DNA of 64,000 bases, from assembly GCA_017521325.1 (NCBI GenBank), contig JAFXCV010000045.1, forward strand, positions 1-64,000, read 5' to 3'. The first letter of the stretch is position 1. Each line of letters opens with the position of its first letter. This document shows positions 37,018-47,680 of this stretch, one piece after another. The DNA comes from Oscillospiraceae bacterium. GTDB taxonomy: Bacteria > Bacillota > Clostridia > Oscillospirales > Ruminococcaceae. A program made the translations under genes and the position numbers. The notes under the pieces are model-generated. The model was not told the DNA's origin, did no database searches, and worked only from the letters and a program-made list of their open reading frames with translations.

Positions 37018-38238
37018 ATGAATTATCAGCTTATCATCATCGGCGGCGGTGCCTCCGGACTTGCGGCGGCATTTGCCGCTGCATCTTATGGTGTGGAACG
37101 TATCGCTGTACTTGAACGCACAGCGAGAGTCGGCAAAAAAATTCTTGTCACAGGAAATGGCAGATGCAACCTCAGCCATACACCCGTTTCCGCAGCCGAT
37201 TATTACGGCAGTGTTCCTGTTGGGGAAATCCTCACAGCATTCGGAACTGCCGAGTCGTTCTTCGAAACACTCGGTCTGCACTGCCGCAGGGATAGCGCAG
37301 GGAGAATCTACCCCTACAGCATGCATGCCGCATCCGTGCTTGATGCACTGCGTCTTGCATGCAATAGGTACGGCGTGGAGGAAATCTGCGACGCACAAGT
37401 CACAGCCCTGCATCCGCAGAAAGGCGGCTGGCTTGTGCATACGGAAAATGCAGACTATACCGCAGAAAATGTCATCTTTGCAGCGGGCGGATTTGCCGCA
37501 CCGCACCTTGGAACCGATGGAAGTGCATGGGAGCTTCTCAAAAAACTGGGCATTCCGCTTGCGCCCCCAAGCCCCGTGCTTTGTCCGATTATGTCCGATG
37601 CCGCAATGCTCCGCCCTCTGAAAGGACTGCGTGTCCGTGCCGATGCAAAGCTTATGCAGAGAAACACATGCCTTTATGAAGAACAGGGCGAGGTACAGTT
37701 CACCGAACGTACCGTTTCCGGCATCTGTATTTTCAATATGGCATCCCATATCCGTGGGGAAAAATGCTCGGAATACCGCATAGTTCTCGATCTTATGCCC
37801 GAACAGAATGCAGAGGATACGCTCTCCATGCTCTACGGCTTTCAGGCTGTACGCAATGACGGTGATTGTGAATCCCTCCTGTCCGGAATGTTCCAGAAGC
37901 CGCTTTCACGTCTGATTCTCAAGGTGTGCAATGTGACAGCAGATATGCCGTGCATGATGCTCAACGGCAGAAAAATCCGTGAAATTGCCGAAACTATCCA
38001 TCACCTTTCCTTTCCTGTCAAAGGAGTATCCGAATGGAAACAAGCGCAGGCGACTGCAGGCGGTGTGATCGGCGATGCACTGGATGCACATTTGCAGGTC
38101 AGAAATCATCCGCATCTCTATGTTGTCGGTGAGGCTGCCGATGTGCATAGTCTTTGCGGAGGCTACCATCTGCATTGGGCATGGGCAAGCGGTGTTTGGG
38201 CAGCAAAGCATATCGCCGAAAGGAGCAGTGAGCGATGA
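37018..38238 (+). CDS. NAD(P)/FAD-dependent oxidoreductase, HI0933/BaiN family
   Basis: 406 residues from the ATG after CGGAGGTACT. The FAD site is IIIGGGASGLAAAFAAA near the N-terminus, followed by the family motif KKILVTGNGRCNLSH; the C-terminal FAD segment is GEAADVHSLCGGYHLHWAW. Substrate unknown. In gut Clostridia BaiN-like members have been linked to bile-acid reduction, but most of the family is uncharacterised, so no such role is claimed. It overlaps the next flavoprotein gene by four bases (ATGA). Confidence 0.88.
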   Translation: MNYQLIIIGGGASGLAAAFAAASYGVERIAVLERTARVGKKILVTGNGRCNLSHTPVSAADYYGSVPVGEILTAFGTAESFFETLGLHCRRDSAGRIYPYSMHAASVLDALRLACNRYGVEEICDAQVTALHPQKGGWLVHTENADYTAENVIFAAGGFAAPHLGTDGSAWELLKKLGIPLAPPSPVLCPIMSDAAMLRPLKGLRVRADAKLMQRNTCLYEEQGEVQFTERTVSGICIFNMASHIRGEKCSEYRIVLDLMPEQNAEDTLSMLYGFQAVRNDGDCESLLSGMFQKPLSRLILKVCNVTADMPCMMLNGRKIREIAETIHHLSFPVKGVSEWKQAQATAGGVIGDALDAHLQVRNHPHLYVVGEAADVHSLCGGYHLHWAWASGVWAAKHIAERSSER

Positions 38239-39842
38239 TCCGTATACAGAATATCCGCATGCCGCTTGATTATTCGGAGGATGCACTCTATCAGGCAGCA
38301 GCGAAAAAACTGCGTATTTCTGTGAAAGAAATTCTTTCCCTGAACGTGCGCAGGCGTTCCGTGGATGCACGAAAGAGGGGACAGGTGTCCTTTCTCTTTT
38401 CGCTGGATATCGCTGTAAAACAAGAACAGAACGTTCTGAAAAAATGCAGCACAGACCATGATATATCCTCCGTGCAGGATATCCCTTACAGCATTCCGAC
38501 CGTCCGAAGCGAGGAGCGTCCTGTCGTAGTGGGCTTCGGCCCTGCAGGGATGTTTGCAGCCTATGTGCTTGCAAAAGCAGGACTTCGCCCGATCGTTCTG
38601 GAACGTGGGCTTGCGGTGGATGAGCGCATGGAAAAGGTAGCACGCTTCCGACAAAGCGGCATTCTCGACTCCGAATGCAACATCCAGTTCGGTGAGGGCG
38701 GTGCAGGTACATTTTCGGACGGAAAACTCCACACAGGCATCAAGGATCCTCGCATCCGCTTTGTTCTGGAAACCTTTGTACAGTGCGGTGCACCGTCCGA
38801 AATTCTCTGGCAGGCAAAGCCCCATATCGGTACGGACAAGCTGACAGGAACCGTCCGCAATCTCCGTGAAAGTATCCTTTCCCACGGCGGTGAGATCCGT
38901 TTCGGTGCAAGGCTGACAGGATATTCCCAAAGGGACGGAAAGCTTACCGCCCTGCAGTATATATGCAATGGAATTGAACAGGAAATTCCTGCAAAGCACG
39001 CTATACTTGCCCTCGGTCACAGTGCAAGGGATACGATGGAACTGCTCCATGACAGCGGTATCCCCCTGACACAGAAGCCCTTTGCCATGGGCGTGCGTGT
39101 GGAGCATCTCCAGTCCGACATCGACCGTGTGCTTTACGGCGCATCCGCAGGACATCCGGCACTTGGTGCAGCCGATTACAAGCTCGTGGTGCATCTTCCC
39201 AATGGCAGAAGTCTGTACACCTTCTGCATGTGTCCCGGTGGTGAAGTGGTTGCCGCCGCATCGGAGCAGGGAATGCTTGCGGTCAACGGTATGAGCCATT
39301 TTGCCAGAAACGGCAGAAACGCCAACTCTGCACTGCTTGTGGGACTGACTCCCGAGGATTTCGGCAGCGACCATCCTCTTGCAGGCATGCATCTTCAGAG
39401 AAAACTGGAGCGTGCTGCATTTTCCGCAGGTGGGGGAGGCTATGCAGCCCCTGTCATCCGTGTGGGCGACTTTTTGCAGCATCGGGAATCCGACCGTTTC
39501 GGAAAGGTCACACCCACCTATACGCCGAACACATCCTTTGCATCGCCTGACCGCTACCTTCCTGCATATATGTGTGAAACACTCCGTGTTGGCATTACTG
39601 CCATGGATAAAAAGCTGCATGGCTTTGCCGATGCCGATGCAGTGCTGACGGGCGTAGAATCAAGAAGCTCATCTCCTGTGCGGATGAACCGAGGGGAGGA
39701 TTTCCAGAGCATCGGCGTAAAGGGAATTTATCCTTGCGGCGAGGGTGCCGGCTACGCAGGAGGAATTACCTCAGCAGCTGTCGATGGCATCCGCTGTGCG
39801 GAGGCTCTCATGAAAGAAACAGGAGGAACCATTCATGCATAA
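38235..39842 (+). CDS. FAD-dependent oxidoreductase, COG2509-like
   Basis: 535 residues. An N-terminal domain of about 90 residues (IRIQNIRMPLDYSEDAL) precedes the FAD-binding motif VVVGFGPAGMFAAYVLAKAG. Other family segments are FGEGGAGTFSDGKL and the C-terminal GEGAGYAGGITSAA. This architecture is widespread in Clostridia and has no defined substrate. It is coupled at both ends: it overlaps the preceding flavoprotein by four bases and rsmA by eight. Confidence 0.88.
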   Translation: MIRIQNIRMPLDYSEDALYQAAAKKLRISVKEILSLNVRRRSVDARKRGQVSFLFSLDIAVKQEQNVLKKCSTDHDISSVQDIPYSIPTVRSEERPVVVGFGPAGMFAAYVLAKAGLRPIVLERGLAVDERMEKVARFRQSGILDSECNIQFGEGGAGTFSDGKLHTGIKDPRIRFVLETFVQCGAPSEILWQAKPHIGTDKLTGTVRNLRESILSHGGEIRFGARLTGYSQRDGKLTALQYICNGIEQEIPAKHAILALGHSARDTMELLHDSGIPLTQKPFAMGVRVEHLQSDIDRVLYGASAGHPALGAADYKLVVHLPNGRSLYTFCMCPGGEVVAAASEQGMLAVNGMSHFARNGRNANSALLVGLTPEDFGSDHPLAGMHLQRKLERAAFSAGGGGYAAPVIRVGDFLQHRESDRFGKVTPTYTPNTSFASPDRYLPAYMCETLRVGITAMDKKLHGFADADAVLTGVESRSSSPVRMNRGEDFQSIGVKGIYPCGEGAGYAGGITSAAVDGIRCAEALMKETGGTIHA

Positions 39843-40692
39843 TCTGACAGATATCAGCTATGTCCGCAGTATACTGGAACGCCACGGCTTTCATTTTTCA
39901 AAAGCGCTTGGACAGAATTTTCTGATCAATCCCACCGTATGTCCGAGAATCGCTGAAATGGGCAATGCCGCAGCAGGCTTCGGGGTGCTTGAAATCGGAA
40001 CGGGAGTCGGAACTCTCACCGCAGAGCTTGCAAAGCGTGCGGATAAGGTCGTTGCCGTTGAACTTGATGACAGACTGTTCCCGATTCTTGAGGAAACACT
40101 GGCTGATTTCAATAATGTCAAGGTCATCCACGGCGATGCGATGAAATATGACCTTGCATCCCTCATTGCAGAGGAATTTCAGGGGCTTCATGTTGCGGTC
40201 TGTGCAAACCTTCCGTACTATATCACATCTCCGCTGATCATGCGCCTGCTCGAAGAAAAGCTCCCCATTGAAACCATCACCGTCATGGTGCAGAAGGAGG
40301 CAGCACAGCGCCTGTGCGCTCCCATCGGAAGCCGTGAATCGGGCGCCGTATCCGTAGCCGTAGCCTTTTATGGGCAGGCAAAGCAGCTCTTTGGCGTATC
40401 AAGGGGAAGCTTCATGCCGGCACCGAATGTGGATTCTGCCGTCATTCAGATCACACTGCATCAGGAAAAACCGTGGCAGGTAAAGGACGAAGCGACATTC
40501 TTCCGCATGGTTAAGGTCGGCTTTTCCCAGAGAAGAAAGCAACTTTCCGGCGTGCTTGCAGGCGGTCTTTCCATTCCGAAGGCACGCATGCAGGAGATTT
40601 TTGCAGATGCGGAAATTCCCCAGAACGTTCGCATCGAGGCGCTGACCATGGAGGAACTGGTAAGACTTGCCAACGCCCTTGCGGATACATAA
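39835..40692 (+). CDS. rsmA: 16S rRNA (adenine(1518/1519)-N6)-dimethyltransferase
   Basis: 285 residues. KALGQNFLINP is the family opening. The SAM site is VLEIGTGVGTLTAELA, VAVELDDRLFPIL is motif II, and the catalytic NLPYYITSPL is present. It dimethylates two adenines near the 3' end of 16S rRNA. It overlaps the upstream flavoprotein gene, and a terminator follows. Confidence 0.96.
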   Translation: MHNLTDISYVRSILERHGFHFSKALGQNFLINPTVCPRIAEMGNAAAGFGVLEIGTGVGTLTAELAKRADKVVAVELDDRLFPILEETLADFNNVKVIHGDAMKYDLASLIAEEFQGLHVAVCANLPYYITSPLIMRLLEEKLPIETITVMVQKEAAQRLCAPIGSRESGAVSVAVAFYGQAKQLFGVSRGSFMPAPNVDSAVIQITLHQEKPWQVKDEATFFRMVKVGFSQRRKQLSGVLAGGLSIPKARMQEIFADAEIPQNVRIEALTMEELVRLANALADT

Positions 40693-40711
40693 TACAGAAA
40701 TTCCAAAACTC

Positions 40712-40744
40712 TCCCCGATACACGACGTATCGGGGAATTTTTTC
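40712..40744 (+). terminator. Terminator after rsmA
   Basis: TCCCCGATAC and GTATCGGGGA with a five-base loop, followed by a run of seven T. Confidence 0.88.
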
Positions 40745-40891
40745 GGGCAATTCTCATTCTCTCCTCAAATCGCAGGAAATGGCATGCACCTTCCCGAATA
40801 TGTGGAAATCCAACAATTCATTCCGACAAAACTTCTCTTTGTTTTCTGGTATAATGAGTTCATATACAGAATAACAGAGAGGAGCATTTTC

Positions 40892-43162
40892 ATGCAACAC
40901 ATCAAACAACTATTCGCCCATGAGGCAGTCCGCCTGCCGCTTGAATGTCTGGCGGCATTTTCCGCAGGCTACCTGCTTTCCGTCGGTACGATCTGCGGTA
41001 TTGTGTCGCCCCTTGCCGCAGCCCTTGCAGGAATCTGTACGCCCTTGTATGCATTCTTCATTCTTTGCGGAAGTCTGCTTGCCTACATCGTACAGGGAGC
41101 GCCGTCTGAAATGACCTTCCTGCTTGCGTGTCTTGTCAGTGTGAGCTGCATGCGCATTCTTTTCTATGAAGCACGCCGTCCCCATGTCCTTGCAATTCTG
41201 ACCGTCATTTCCTGCAGTGCGGCAGGCGTTGTCAATGATCTCGTTTTTTCCGCACAGGGGGGATTGATGCCGCTGTATCTTCTGGCTGCAATGCTCATCG
41301 GACTTGCCGCCTTTTTTCTTTCCGATGCGTGGAATGCATATGCAGCAAACAGGCGGATCCTGCTCGATACAGGAAAAAGCTTTACTTTTTCCATTGTCTA
41401 TCTTCTGGCAATAGCTGCACTTTGCGGACTTGACCTGCCCTTTTGCAATCCCGGAAGAATTGCGGGAATCTTTATTACCCTTCTTGCTGCACGACAGTTC
41501 CGTCAGGGCGGCGGCACGCTGCTTGGTGCCCTAAGCGCATGCGCCGCAGTGCTGTGCAATGTGAAGCTCGGCATGCCCCTGCTCTTTCTTCCGGTAACGG
41601 CCATGCTTGCAGGATTTCTCAGCCATCTTCCGAATGCGATTTTTATCCCCGTTTTCTTCCTGATGCAGACCCTTGGCAGCATCGTGTTTGACAGCAGCAT
41701 GGAGCTTGTGAAGGTTCTTCTGGAGCTGGTAATTTCCTGTTTTCTCTATGCCCTGTGCAGCCGTGCGCCGCTGTATCGTATTCTGATGTTCCATTCCGAA
41801 AAGCCTGTAAACGGTCAGTGCGTCATGCAAAGAGAACAGTTTCTCTCGCATTCCATTGGAGATCTGCGTGAAGAGGCAGCGGAAATTATGCAAAGACTGC
41901 GCCCCGAAAAGAATGTGGATGCGGTAGCGCATGCAAAGGAACGCCTTTGCACGGGCTGCAAGAACGAGAATTACTGCTGGCAGGATCGTCGGGATATGAC
42001 GGAGGATGCCTTCCGACAGCTTTTGCATTTTCCAGCGGCAAATCCGGGGCCCGAGGCAATGGCAGGATGCGTGCGCCGTGGAACAATGGCAGAATGCTTC
42101 CGTGAATGCGGTCGTAATATTGCGCTTGAAAAAAGCCGATGCGTGCATCTTTCGCAGAGCAGGAACGTGATGCTCGAGTATTTCCACCTGATGGAGGAGA
42201 TGACAACGGACAGCGCACGTCAGCGTGAGGTGCAGCTGTGCGTGCAGGAAACCGAGGGGCTGCAGGAGATACTCCGACACTGCAAATGCGAATTCCGAAG
42301 CTGCTTTGTCCATCGCCTGAAAAGCGGCAGGTATGCAGCCGAAATTTATACATCCTCTCCGCTTGCTGCCGAAGGCGCAGTGCTGCCCCTCCTGCAGGAG
42401 CTTTTGCATGTGGAAATGTGCGCAGGCGTTACCCATCGCAATGCAGATGCCATGCGCTACTGCTTTTATCAGAAACCGCCCTATTCTCTTGAATTCTCCA
42501 TCCGCAGCATCCATGCGCCCGGCTATTCCAGATGCGGCGATACGGCGGATGCATTTACGGATGCCGAAGGGAACCAATACCTCCTCCTTTCCGATGGAAT
42601 GGGAAGCGGTGCATCTGCATCCCTCGTGTCAAAGCTTGCGGTTCGTGCATTTACTCGCCTTGTCTGCAGCGGCATGCCCTGCGCAACCGCCATCCGTTTT
42701 GTCAATGCCATGCTGCTTTCCGAAACGAGCAATGAGGATTTTGCAACCCTTGATGTGCTGTTCCTGAATGCCGACAGCGGCGAGCTGCAGCTCTATAAAT
42801 CCGGCGCATCCTCCACATTGTTCCTGCACGGCGGACAGGTCATGAAAATTTCATCCCCAAGCTTTCCCATCGGCATCGTGCCGCAGGCGGAGCCTTTCCG
42901 CAAGACGCTCTCCTCCTTTGCAGGGGACAGGATCGTTATGCTCTCCGACGGCATCCATGAGGCCGAATTTCCGTTTGTCAAGGAGCTTCTGCTGCGCTGT
43001 GTTCCGCTTGGTGAAATGATTACGCAGATTTGTGAAAAAGCAGGAATATTCCATGCCGGAAAAGCAGATGATGATATTACCGTGATCGCTGCAAGAGTGC
43101 TTTGCGAGTCACAGAATCCTTCTGCAATACCGCAGGATTCTTTGCAGGCGGCAGCAAGCTGA
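40892..43162 (+). CDS. spoIIE: SpoIIE-like membrane PP2C phosphatase
   Basis: 756 residues from the ATG after GAGAGGAGCATTTTC; the frame is open upstream through the rsmA terminator, which cannot be coding. About ten hydrophobic helices (1-310) are followed by a regulatory region and a C-terminal PP2C phosphatase domain (about 540-740) with LLLSDGMGSG, VMLSDGIHEAE and DDDITVIA, whose Asp residues bind metal. In Bacillus SpoIIE dephosphorylates SpoIIAA at the septum to release sigma-F. A TGGTATAAT extended -10 lies at 40847-40855. Ruminococci are not known as spore formers, so its role here is open. Confidence 0.88.
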   Translation: MQHIKQLFAHEAVRLPLECLAAFSAGYLLSVGTICGIVSPLAAALAGICTPLYAFFILCGSLLAYIVQGAPSEMTFLLACLVSVSCMRILFYEARRPHVLAILTVISCSAAGVVNDLVFSAQGGLMPLYLLAAMLIGLAAFFLSDAWNAYAANRRILLDTGKSFTFSIVYLLAIAALCGLDLPFCNPGRIAGIFITLLAARQFRQGGGTLLGALSACAAVLCNVKLGMPLLFLPVTAMLAGFLSHLPNAIFIPVFFLMQTLGSIVFDSSMELVKVLLELVISCFLYALCSRAPLYRILMFHSEKPVNGQCVMQREQFLSHSIGDLREEAAEIMQRLRPEKNVDAVAHAKERLCTGCKNENYCWQDRRDMTEDAFRQLLHFPAANPGPEAMAGCVRRGTMAECFRECGRNIALEKSRCVHLSQSRNVMLEYFHLMEEMTTDSARQREVQLCVQETEGLQEILRHCKCEFRSCFVHRLKSGRYAAEIYTSSPLAAEGAVLPLLQELLHVEMCAGVTHRNADAMRYCFYQKPPYSLEFSIRSIHAPGYSRCGDTADAFTDAEGNQYLLLSDGMGSGASASLVSKLAVRAFTRLVCSGMPCATAIRFVNAMLLSETSNEDFATLDVLFLNADSGELQLYKSGASSTLFLHGGQVMKISSPSFPIGIVPQAEPFRKTLSSFAGDRIVMLSDGIHEAEFPFVKELLLRCVPLGEMITQICEKAGIFHAGKADDDITVIAARVLCESQNPSAIPQDSLQAAAS

Positions 43163-43207
43163 AAATGCAATGCTTTGATTCTCCTTTTTCATTCCTGAAA
43201 AATATAA

Positions 43208-43227
43208 ATTCGTCATATTGCATAAAT
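43208..43227 (+). promoter_or_regulatory. Candidate shared regulatory site upstream of glgB
   Basis: ATTCGTCATATTGCATAAAT matches the sequence at 50228-50247 in 18 of 20 positions. It lies 57 bases before the glgB -35. Function inferred only from recurrence. Confidence 0.35.
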
Positions 43228-43283
43228 TTCAAGAAGCTTTATTATTATACTCTATGAAATTCAAACACATAAATTGAAAACTC

Positions 43284-43312
43284 TTGCATCGAAACCGGAT
43301 TTCTGCTACAAT
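43284..43312 (+). promoter_or_regulatory. Promoter of the glg operon
   Basis: TTGCAT, a 17-base spacer and TACAAT, 22 bases before the glgB start. Confidence 0.75.
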
Positions 43313-43334
43313 AGATGTATAAGGGGGCGAAACC

Positions 43335-45290
43335 ATGAATATGAATTCTACAACAAATCCAAATGATTTCCCGCTCTATTTATTTTTTCAGGGAAAAAAT
43401 AGTGAAGCTTATAAGTTTTTCGGCGTGCATCGCATCATCGAGAATGGTGTGAGTATGCACCGTTTTCGTGTTTGGGCACCCAGAGCGAAGAGTATTTCTG
43501 TCGTAGGTGATTTCAATGACTGGCAGAGAGAACGCCATCCCATGCACCCCATCGTGGACGGCATCTGGGAGGCAGTTATCGGTGACCTCAAGCAGTTTGA
43601 TGCCTATAAGTACAGCATCGAAACGCAGTCCGGTCAGATTCTGATGAAGTCCGATCCCTATGCAATGCATTTTGAAACCCGACCTGCGACGGCATCCAAG
43701 ATCTATGAGAGCAGCTATCGCTGGCATGACAAGGAATGGATTGCATCCAAGAAAAAACAGGTTGTGTATAAATGCCCGATGAATGTGTATGAGGTGCATT
43801 TTGATTCGTGGATGCACAACGAGGACGGCACGGTTTTTGATTATGTGACGTTTGCAAAGAAAATGATCCCATATGTGAAGGAAATGTCCTACACGCATAT
43901 CGAGTTTATGCCGCTGACGGAATATCCCTATGACGGCTCGTGGGGCTATCAGGTAACGGGCTATTTTGCCCCGACCTCACGTTATGGCACACCGGATGAT
44001 TTCAAGGAAATGATCGATCTATTCCATCAGGCAGGCATCGGTGTCATTCTTGACTGGGTTCCGGCGCATTTTCCGAAGGATGCCTCCGGTCTGTGTGAAT
44101 TCGACGGAAGCTATTGCTATGAATACACCGACCCGAAGAAGATGGAACATAAATCCTGGGGAACCAGAGTATTTGACTACGGAAAGGGCGAGGTATGCTC
44201 GTTCCTTATTTCCAGTGCATGCTACTGGCTTGACGAATTCCATCTCGACGGTCTGCGTGTGGATGCAGTTGCTTCCATGCTATATCTGGATTATGACAGA
44301 CGTGACGGTGAATGGAGTGCCAATATCAACGGCGGCAATGAAAATCTGGAGGCAGTGGAATTTTTCCGCCACCTCAACGAAGCGGTATTTGCAAAGCATC
44401 CTGATGTCCTGATGATCGCAGAGGAATCCACCGCATGGCCGCTTGTGACAAAGCCCACCGATATCGGCGGTCTCGGCTTCAATTTCAAGTGGAATATGGG
44501 CTGGATGAACGACATGCTGCAATATATGTCGCTCGATCCCATCTATCGTGCCTTCAATCACGATAAACTCACATTCTCCTTCTTCTACTGCTTCTCCGAG
44601 AATTATATCCTGCCGATTTCCCATGACGAAATCGTGTACGGAAAATGCTCCATGATCAATAAAATGCCCGGCTATGAGCGTGATAAATTCTCATCCTACC
44701 GTGCGTTCCTTGCCTATATGATGGCACATCCCGGAAAGAAAATGCTCTTTATGGGACAGGAATTTGCCCAGAAGAACGAGTGGAATTATCAGACGCAGCT
44801 CGACTGGGAACTGCTTGAACAGGATGATCACAGACAGACCCATGAATTCACCAAGGAACTCAATAAGCTGTATCTGGAAACGCCGGCATTCTGGGATAAT
44901 GATGATTCCTGGAGCGGTTTCAGCTGGATCTCTCATGACGACTACAAGCAGAGCGTGATTGCGTTCCGCAGAATTGCCGATAACGGTACCGAGGTCATCG
45001 CAGTTTGTAATTTCGTTCCCGTCACAAGGGAAGATTACAAAATCGGCGTACCCTTTGAGGGTGAGTATGCGCTGATGTTCAGTACCGATGCAAAGGAATT
45101 CGGCGGTCAGGGACTTGCAAAGGAAACCTATGAAACCATCGAATATGGCATGCACGGCTTCGATCAGTGCATTTCACTGACGCTTCCGGCACTTTCCGTG
45201 CTCTATCTGCGCCGTGTGCAGCAGGACAAGTTCAGTGTTACGGAAGAACGGGAAAAGACAAAAAAATCCAATAAACCATCTGAAAACTGA
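43335..45290 (+). CDS. glgB: 1,4-alpha-glucan branching enzyme
   Basis: 651 residues. An N-terminal CBM48 module (about 20-130, [20 protein letters not shown]) precedes the GH13 barrel, with [15 protein letters not shown], nucleophile Asp in [11 protein letters not shown], acid Glu in LMIAEEST and the third Asp in SHDEIVYGK. It makes alpha-1,6 branches in glycogen. A Lys/Glu tail (about 630-651) is extra. First gene of glgBCDA, with no phosphorylase gene in the cluster. Confidence 0.95.
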   Translation: MNMNSTTNPNDFPLYLFFQGKNSEAYKFFGVHRIIENGVSMHRFRVWAPRAKSISVVGDFNDWQRERHPMHPIVDGIWEAVIGDLKQFDAYKYSIETQSGQILMKSDPYAMHFETRPATASKIYESSYRWHDKEWIASKKKQVVYKCPMNVYEVHFDSWMHNEDGTVFDYVTFAKKMIPYVKEMSYTHIEFMPLTEYPYDGSWGYQVTGYFAPTSRYGTPDDFKEMIDLFHQAGIGVILDWVPAHFPKDASGLCEFDGSYCYEYTDPKKMEHKSWGTRVFDYGKGEVCSFLISSACYWLDEFHLDGLRVDAVASMLYLDYDRRDGEWSANINGGNENLEAVEFFRHLNEAVFAKHPDVLMIAEESTAWPLVTKPTDIGGLGFNFKWNMGWMNDMLQYMSLDPIYRAFNHDKLTFSFFYCFSENYILPISHDEIVYGKCSMINKMPGYERDKFSSYRAFLAYMMAHPGKKMLFMGQEFAQKNEWNYQTQLDWELLEQDDHRQTHEFTKELNKLYLETPAFWDNDDSWSGFSWISHDDYKQSVIAFRRIADNGTEVIAVCNFVPVTREDYKIGVPFEGEYALMFSTDAKEFGGQGLAKETYETIEYGMHGFDQCISLTLPALSVLYLRRVQQDKFSVTEEREKTKKSNKPSEN

Positions 45291-45329
45291 TAAAAATAGA
45301 AATGCAAATTGAATTTTAGGAGGAATATT

Positions 45330-46532
45330 ATGAACGCAAAGAAGAAATGCATCGCAATGCTTCTGGCAGGCGGACAGGGCAGCAGACTGTATGCACTGAC
45401 GCAGAATGTAGCAAAGCCTGCGGTTCCCTATGGTGGAAAGTATCGTATTATAGACTTTGCACTTTCCAACTGCACCAATTCCGGAATTGATACCGTAGGT
45501 GTGCTGACACAGTATCAGCCCCTCGTACTCAACGATTATATCGGTAACGGCGAGCCTTGGGATCTTGACAAAATGTACGGCGGCGTGCATGTGCTGTCCC
45601 CGTTTGAAACCAAGGAGGGTGCGGACTGGTTCCAGGGTACTGCGAATGCAATCTATCAGAACATGCGCTTTATCGAGCGTTATGATCCTGAATACGTGAT
45701 CGTACTGGGCGGTGACCATATCTATAAGATGGACTATTCCAAGCTTGTGGAATGCCATGAGAAGAACAATGCGGATGGTACCATTGCGGTAATTGAAGTG
45801 CCGTTGGAAGAAGCTTCTCGATTCGGAGTTATGACCTGTGACGCAGAAGGAAGAGTTGTGGAATTTGAGGAAAAGCCAAAGAATCCGAAATCGCCTCTGA
45901 TTTCCATGGGTATCTATGTGTTCACATGGGAAAAGCTCAAGAAGTATCTGATCGAAAATGAAAATGCAAATACTGGTTCCAAGGACTTTGGTAAGGATAT
46001 CATTCCCGCAATGCTTGCCAATGACGAGCGTCTGTTTGCCTATACATTTGAAGGCTACTGGAAGGATGTCGGCACACTCGACAGCCTCTGGGAAGCGAAT
46101 ATGGATCTGCTCAGTCCCAGTGTTCCGCTGGATCTCTATGATCCGCAGTGGAAGATCTATGCACGTCACAATAACATGCCTCCGCAGTATATCGGTGACA
46201 GCGCACATATCGAAAATTCCATGATTACCGAAGGCAGCAGCATCAACGGACAGGTTGATTTCTCCGTCATCTTCTCCGGCGTTACCATCGAGGAGGGTGC
46301 AGTTGTCAACTATAGCATCCTCATGCCCGGAACAGTTGTCAAGTCCGGTGCGGTGGTGGAATATGCAATTGTCGGTGAAAACTGCGTGGTAGAATCCGGT
46401 GCAAAGATCGGCTGCAGCCCCGAATGTCTTGAAAACAGAGATGACTGGGGTATCGCAGTTGTCGGACATAATGTAACGATCTCTGCAAATGCCGCTGTTC
46501 TTCCCAAGCAAATCATTTCTGAAAATATCTAA
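45330..46532 (+). CDS. glgC: Glucose-1-phosphate adenylyltransferase catalytic subunit
   Basis: 400 residues, start after TAGGAGGAATATT. The nucleotide loop [10 protein letters not shown], the metal Asp in [22 protein letters not shown] and a left-handed beta-helix C-terminus are all present. It makes ADP-glucose, the committed step. GlgD downstream is its likely regulatory partner, as in Bacillus-type systems. Confidence 0.96.
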   Translation: MNAKKKCIAMLLAGGQGSRLYALTQNVAKPAVPYGGKYRIIDFALSNCTNSGIDTVGVLTQYQPLVLNDYIGNGEPWDLDKMYGGVHVLSPFETKEGADWFQGTANAIYQNMRFIERYDPEYVIVLGGDHIYKMDYSKLVECHEKNNADGTIAVIEVPLEEASRFGVMTCDAEGRVVEFEEKPKNPKSPLISMGIYVFTWEKLKKYLIENENANTGSKDFGKDIIPAMLANDERLFAYTFEGYWKDVGTLDSLWEANMDLLSPSVPLDLYDPQWKIYARHNNMPPQYIGDSAHIENSMITEGSSINGQVDFSVIFSGVTIEEGAVVNYSILMPGTVVKSGAVVEYAIVGENCVVESGAKIGCSPECLENRDDWGIAVVGHNVTISANAAVLPKQIISENI

Positions 46533-46545
46533 GGAGGCATCGCAA

Positions 46546-47670
46546 ATGGGCGTAAATTATAATGTACTTGGTCTGATTTTTGCAAGCTTGCATGATTCTA
46601 CCGTAATTGACCTGACAAAGCACAGAACCATGGGTTCGATCATGTTTGGCGGCAGATATCGTCTGATCGACTTTCCGCTTTCGAGTATGGTAAATTCCGG
46701 CATCTATGAGGTCGGTGTCATTACAAAATCCAACTACGGCTCCCTGCTTGATCACCTCGGCTCCGGCAGAGAATGGGATCTTGCAAGAAAGAAGGGCGGA
46801 CTGCATCTTCTTCCTCCCTTCAGTCAGGAGGGCAGCAGCGTGTACAGAGGCCGTCTGGAGGCGCTGCATAATGTCTGGAGCTTCCTGGAGCATTCCAAGG
46901 CAGAATATGTGGTAATGTCCGACTGCGACTATGTGACCACAATTGATTTCAGTGCAGTTGTGGAACAGCATATCAAGAGCGGTGCAGATATCACAACCGT
47001 ATACGGCAAGTATCTTTACAGCGAGGACAGCGGTTCCTGCGTGGATGTGCTTGAAATGGACGAGGATGGCAGAATCAGAAATGTCATGATCGATCCCCAG
47101 ATCTCCGGCGAGTGCAATATCTGTCTGGACATGTTCGTAATGCGTAAGGATTTCCTGCGCAAGCTTGTGCGTGATGCCGCAAGCAAGAGCCAGTACAGCA
47201 TTATCCGTGACTGCTTACAGGCAAGAGTCAATGACTACAAGCTCATGGGCTATGAGCATAAGGGCTATTTCAGCAGAATTGACAGCGTTAAGAGCTATTT
47301 CGACGCAAACCTTGCGCTGCTTGAGGAAAAGAACCGTACAGCACTGTTCAAGCCTTCCGCACCTGTTTATACCAAGATCGGTGACAACGGCCCTGCTAAA
47401 TACGGTCTGGATGCAAAGGTGAAGAACTCCCTGATTGCCGATGGCTGTATCATCGAAGGCACCGTGGAAAACTGCGTGCTGTTCCGTGGTGTCAAAGTCG
47501 GCAAGGGCAGTGTTCTGAAGAACTGTGTGCTGCAGCAGGGAACCAAGGTCGGTGCAGGCTGCGCACTGAGCAATGTGATTGCCGATAAGAATGTAGAGGT
47601 TGCTGACGGACGTGTTCTGACAGGCTCTGAAACCTACCCGATCTACATCAGCAAGAATGCAAAGCTGTAA
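46546..47670 (+). CDS. glgD: Glucose-1-phosphate adenylyltransferase regulatory subunit
   Basis: 374 residues, start after AAGGAGGCATCGCAA. It shares the GlgC fold (MFGGRYRLIDFPLSSMVNSGI) but lacks the GGQGSRL nucleotide loop; the corresponding opening is LIFASLHDSTVIDLTKHR, and the catalytic region reads VMSDCDYVTTIDF. GlgD proteins lack activity on their own and stimulate GlgC. Starts 13 bases after the glgC stop. Confidence 0.94.
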   Translation: MGVNYNVLGLIFASLHDSTVIDLTKHRTMGSIMFGGRYRLIDFPLSSMVNSGIYEVGVITKSNYGSLLDHLGSGREWDLARKKGGLHLLPPFSQEGSSVYRGRLEALHNVWSFLEHSKAEYVVMSDCDYVTTIDFSAVVEQHIKSGADITTVYGKYLYSEDSGSCVDVLEMDEDGRIRNVMIDPQISGECNICLDMFVMRKDFLRKLVRDAASKSQYSIIRDCLQARVNDYKLMGYEHKGYFSRIDSVKSYFDANLALLEEKNRTALFKPSAPVYTKIGDNGPAKYGLDAKVKNSLIADGCIIEGTVENCVLFRGVKVGKGSVLKNCVLQQGTKVGAGCALSNVIADKNVEVADGRVLTGSETYPIYISKNAKL

Positions 47671-47680
47671 CCGGAGGTGA

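Noticed and set aside
37018..38238. Bile-acid metabolism (BaiN) gene
   Set aside because: The similarity is to a broad flavoprotein family; no other bile-acid genes are present.
38163..39620. 485-codon open frame on the minus strand opposite the second flavoprotein gene
   Set aside because: Antisense shadow with no start signal; the plus-strand gene is coupled to both neighbours.
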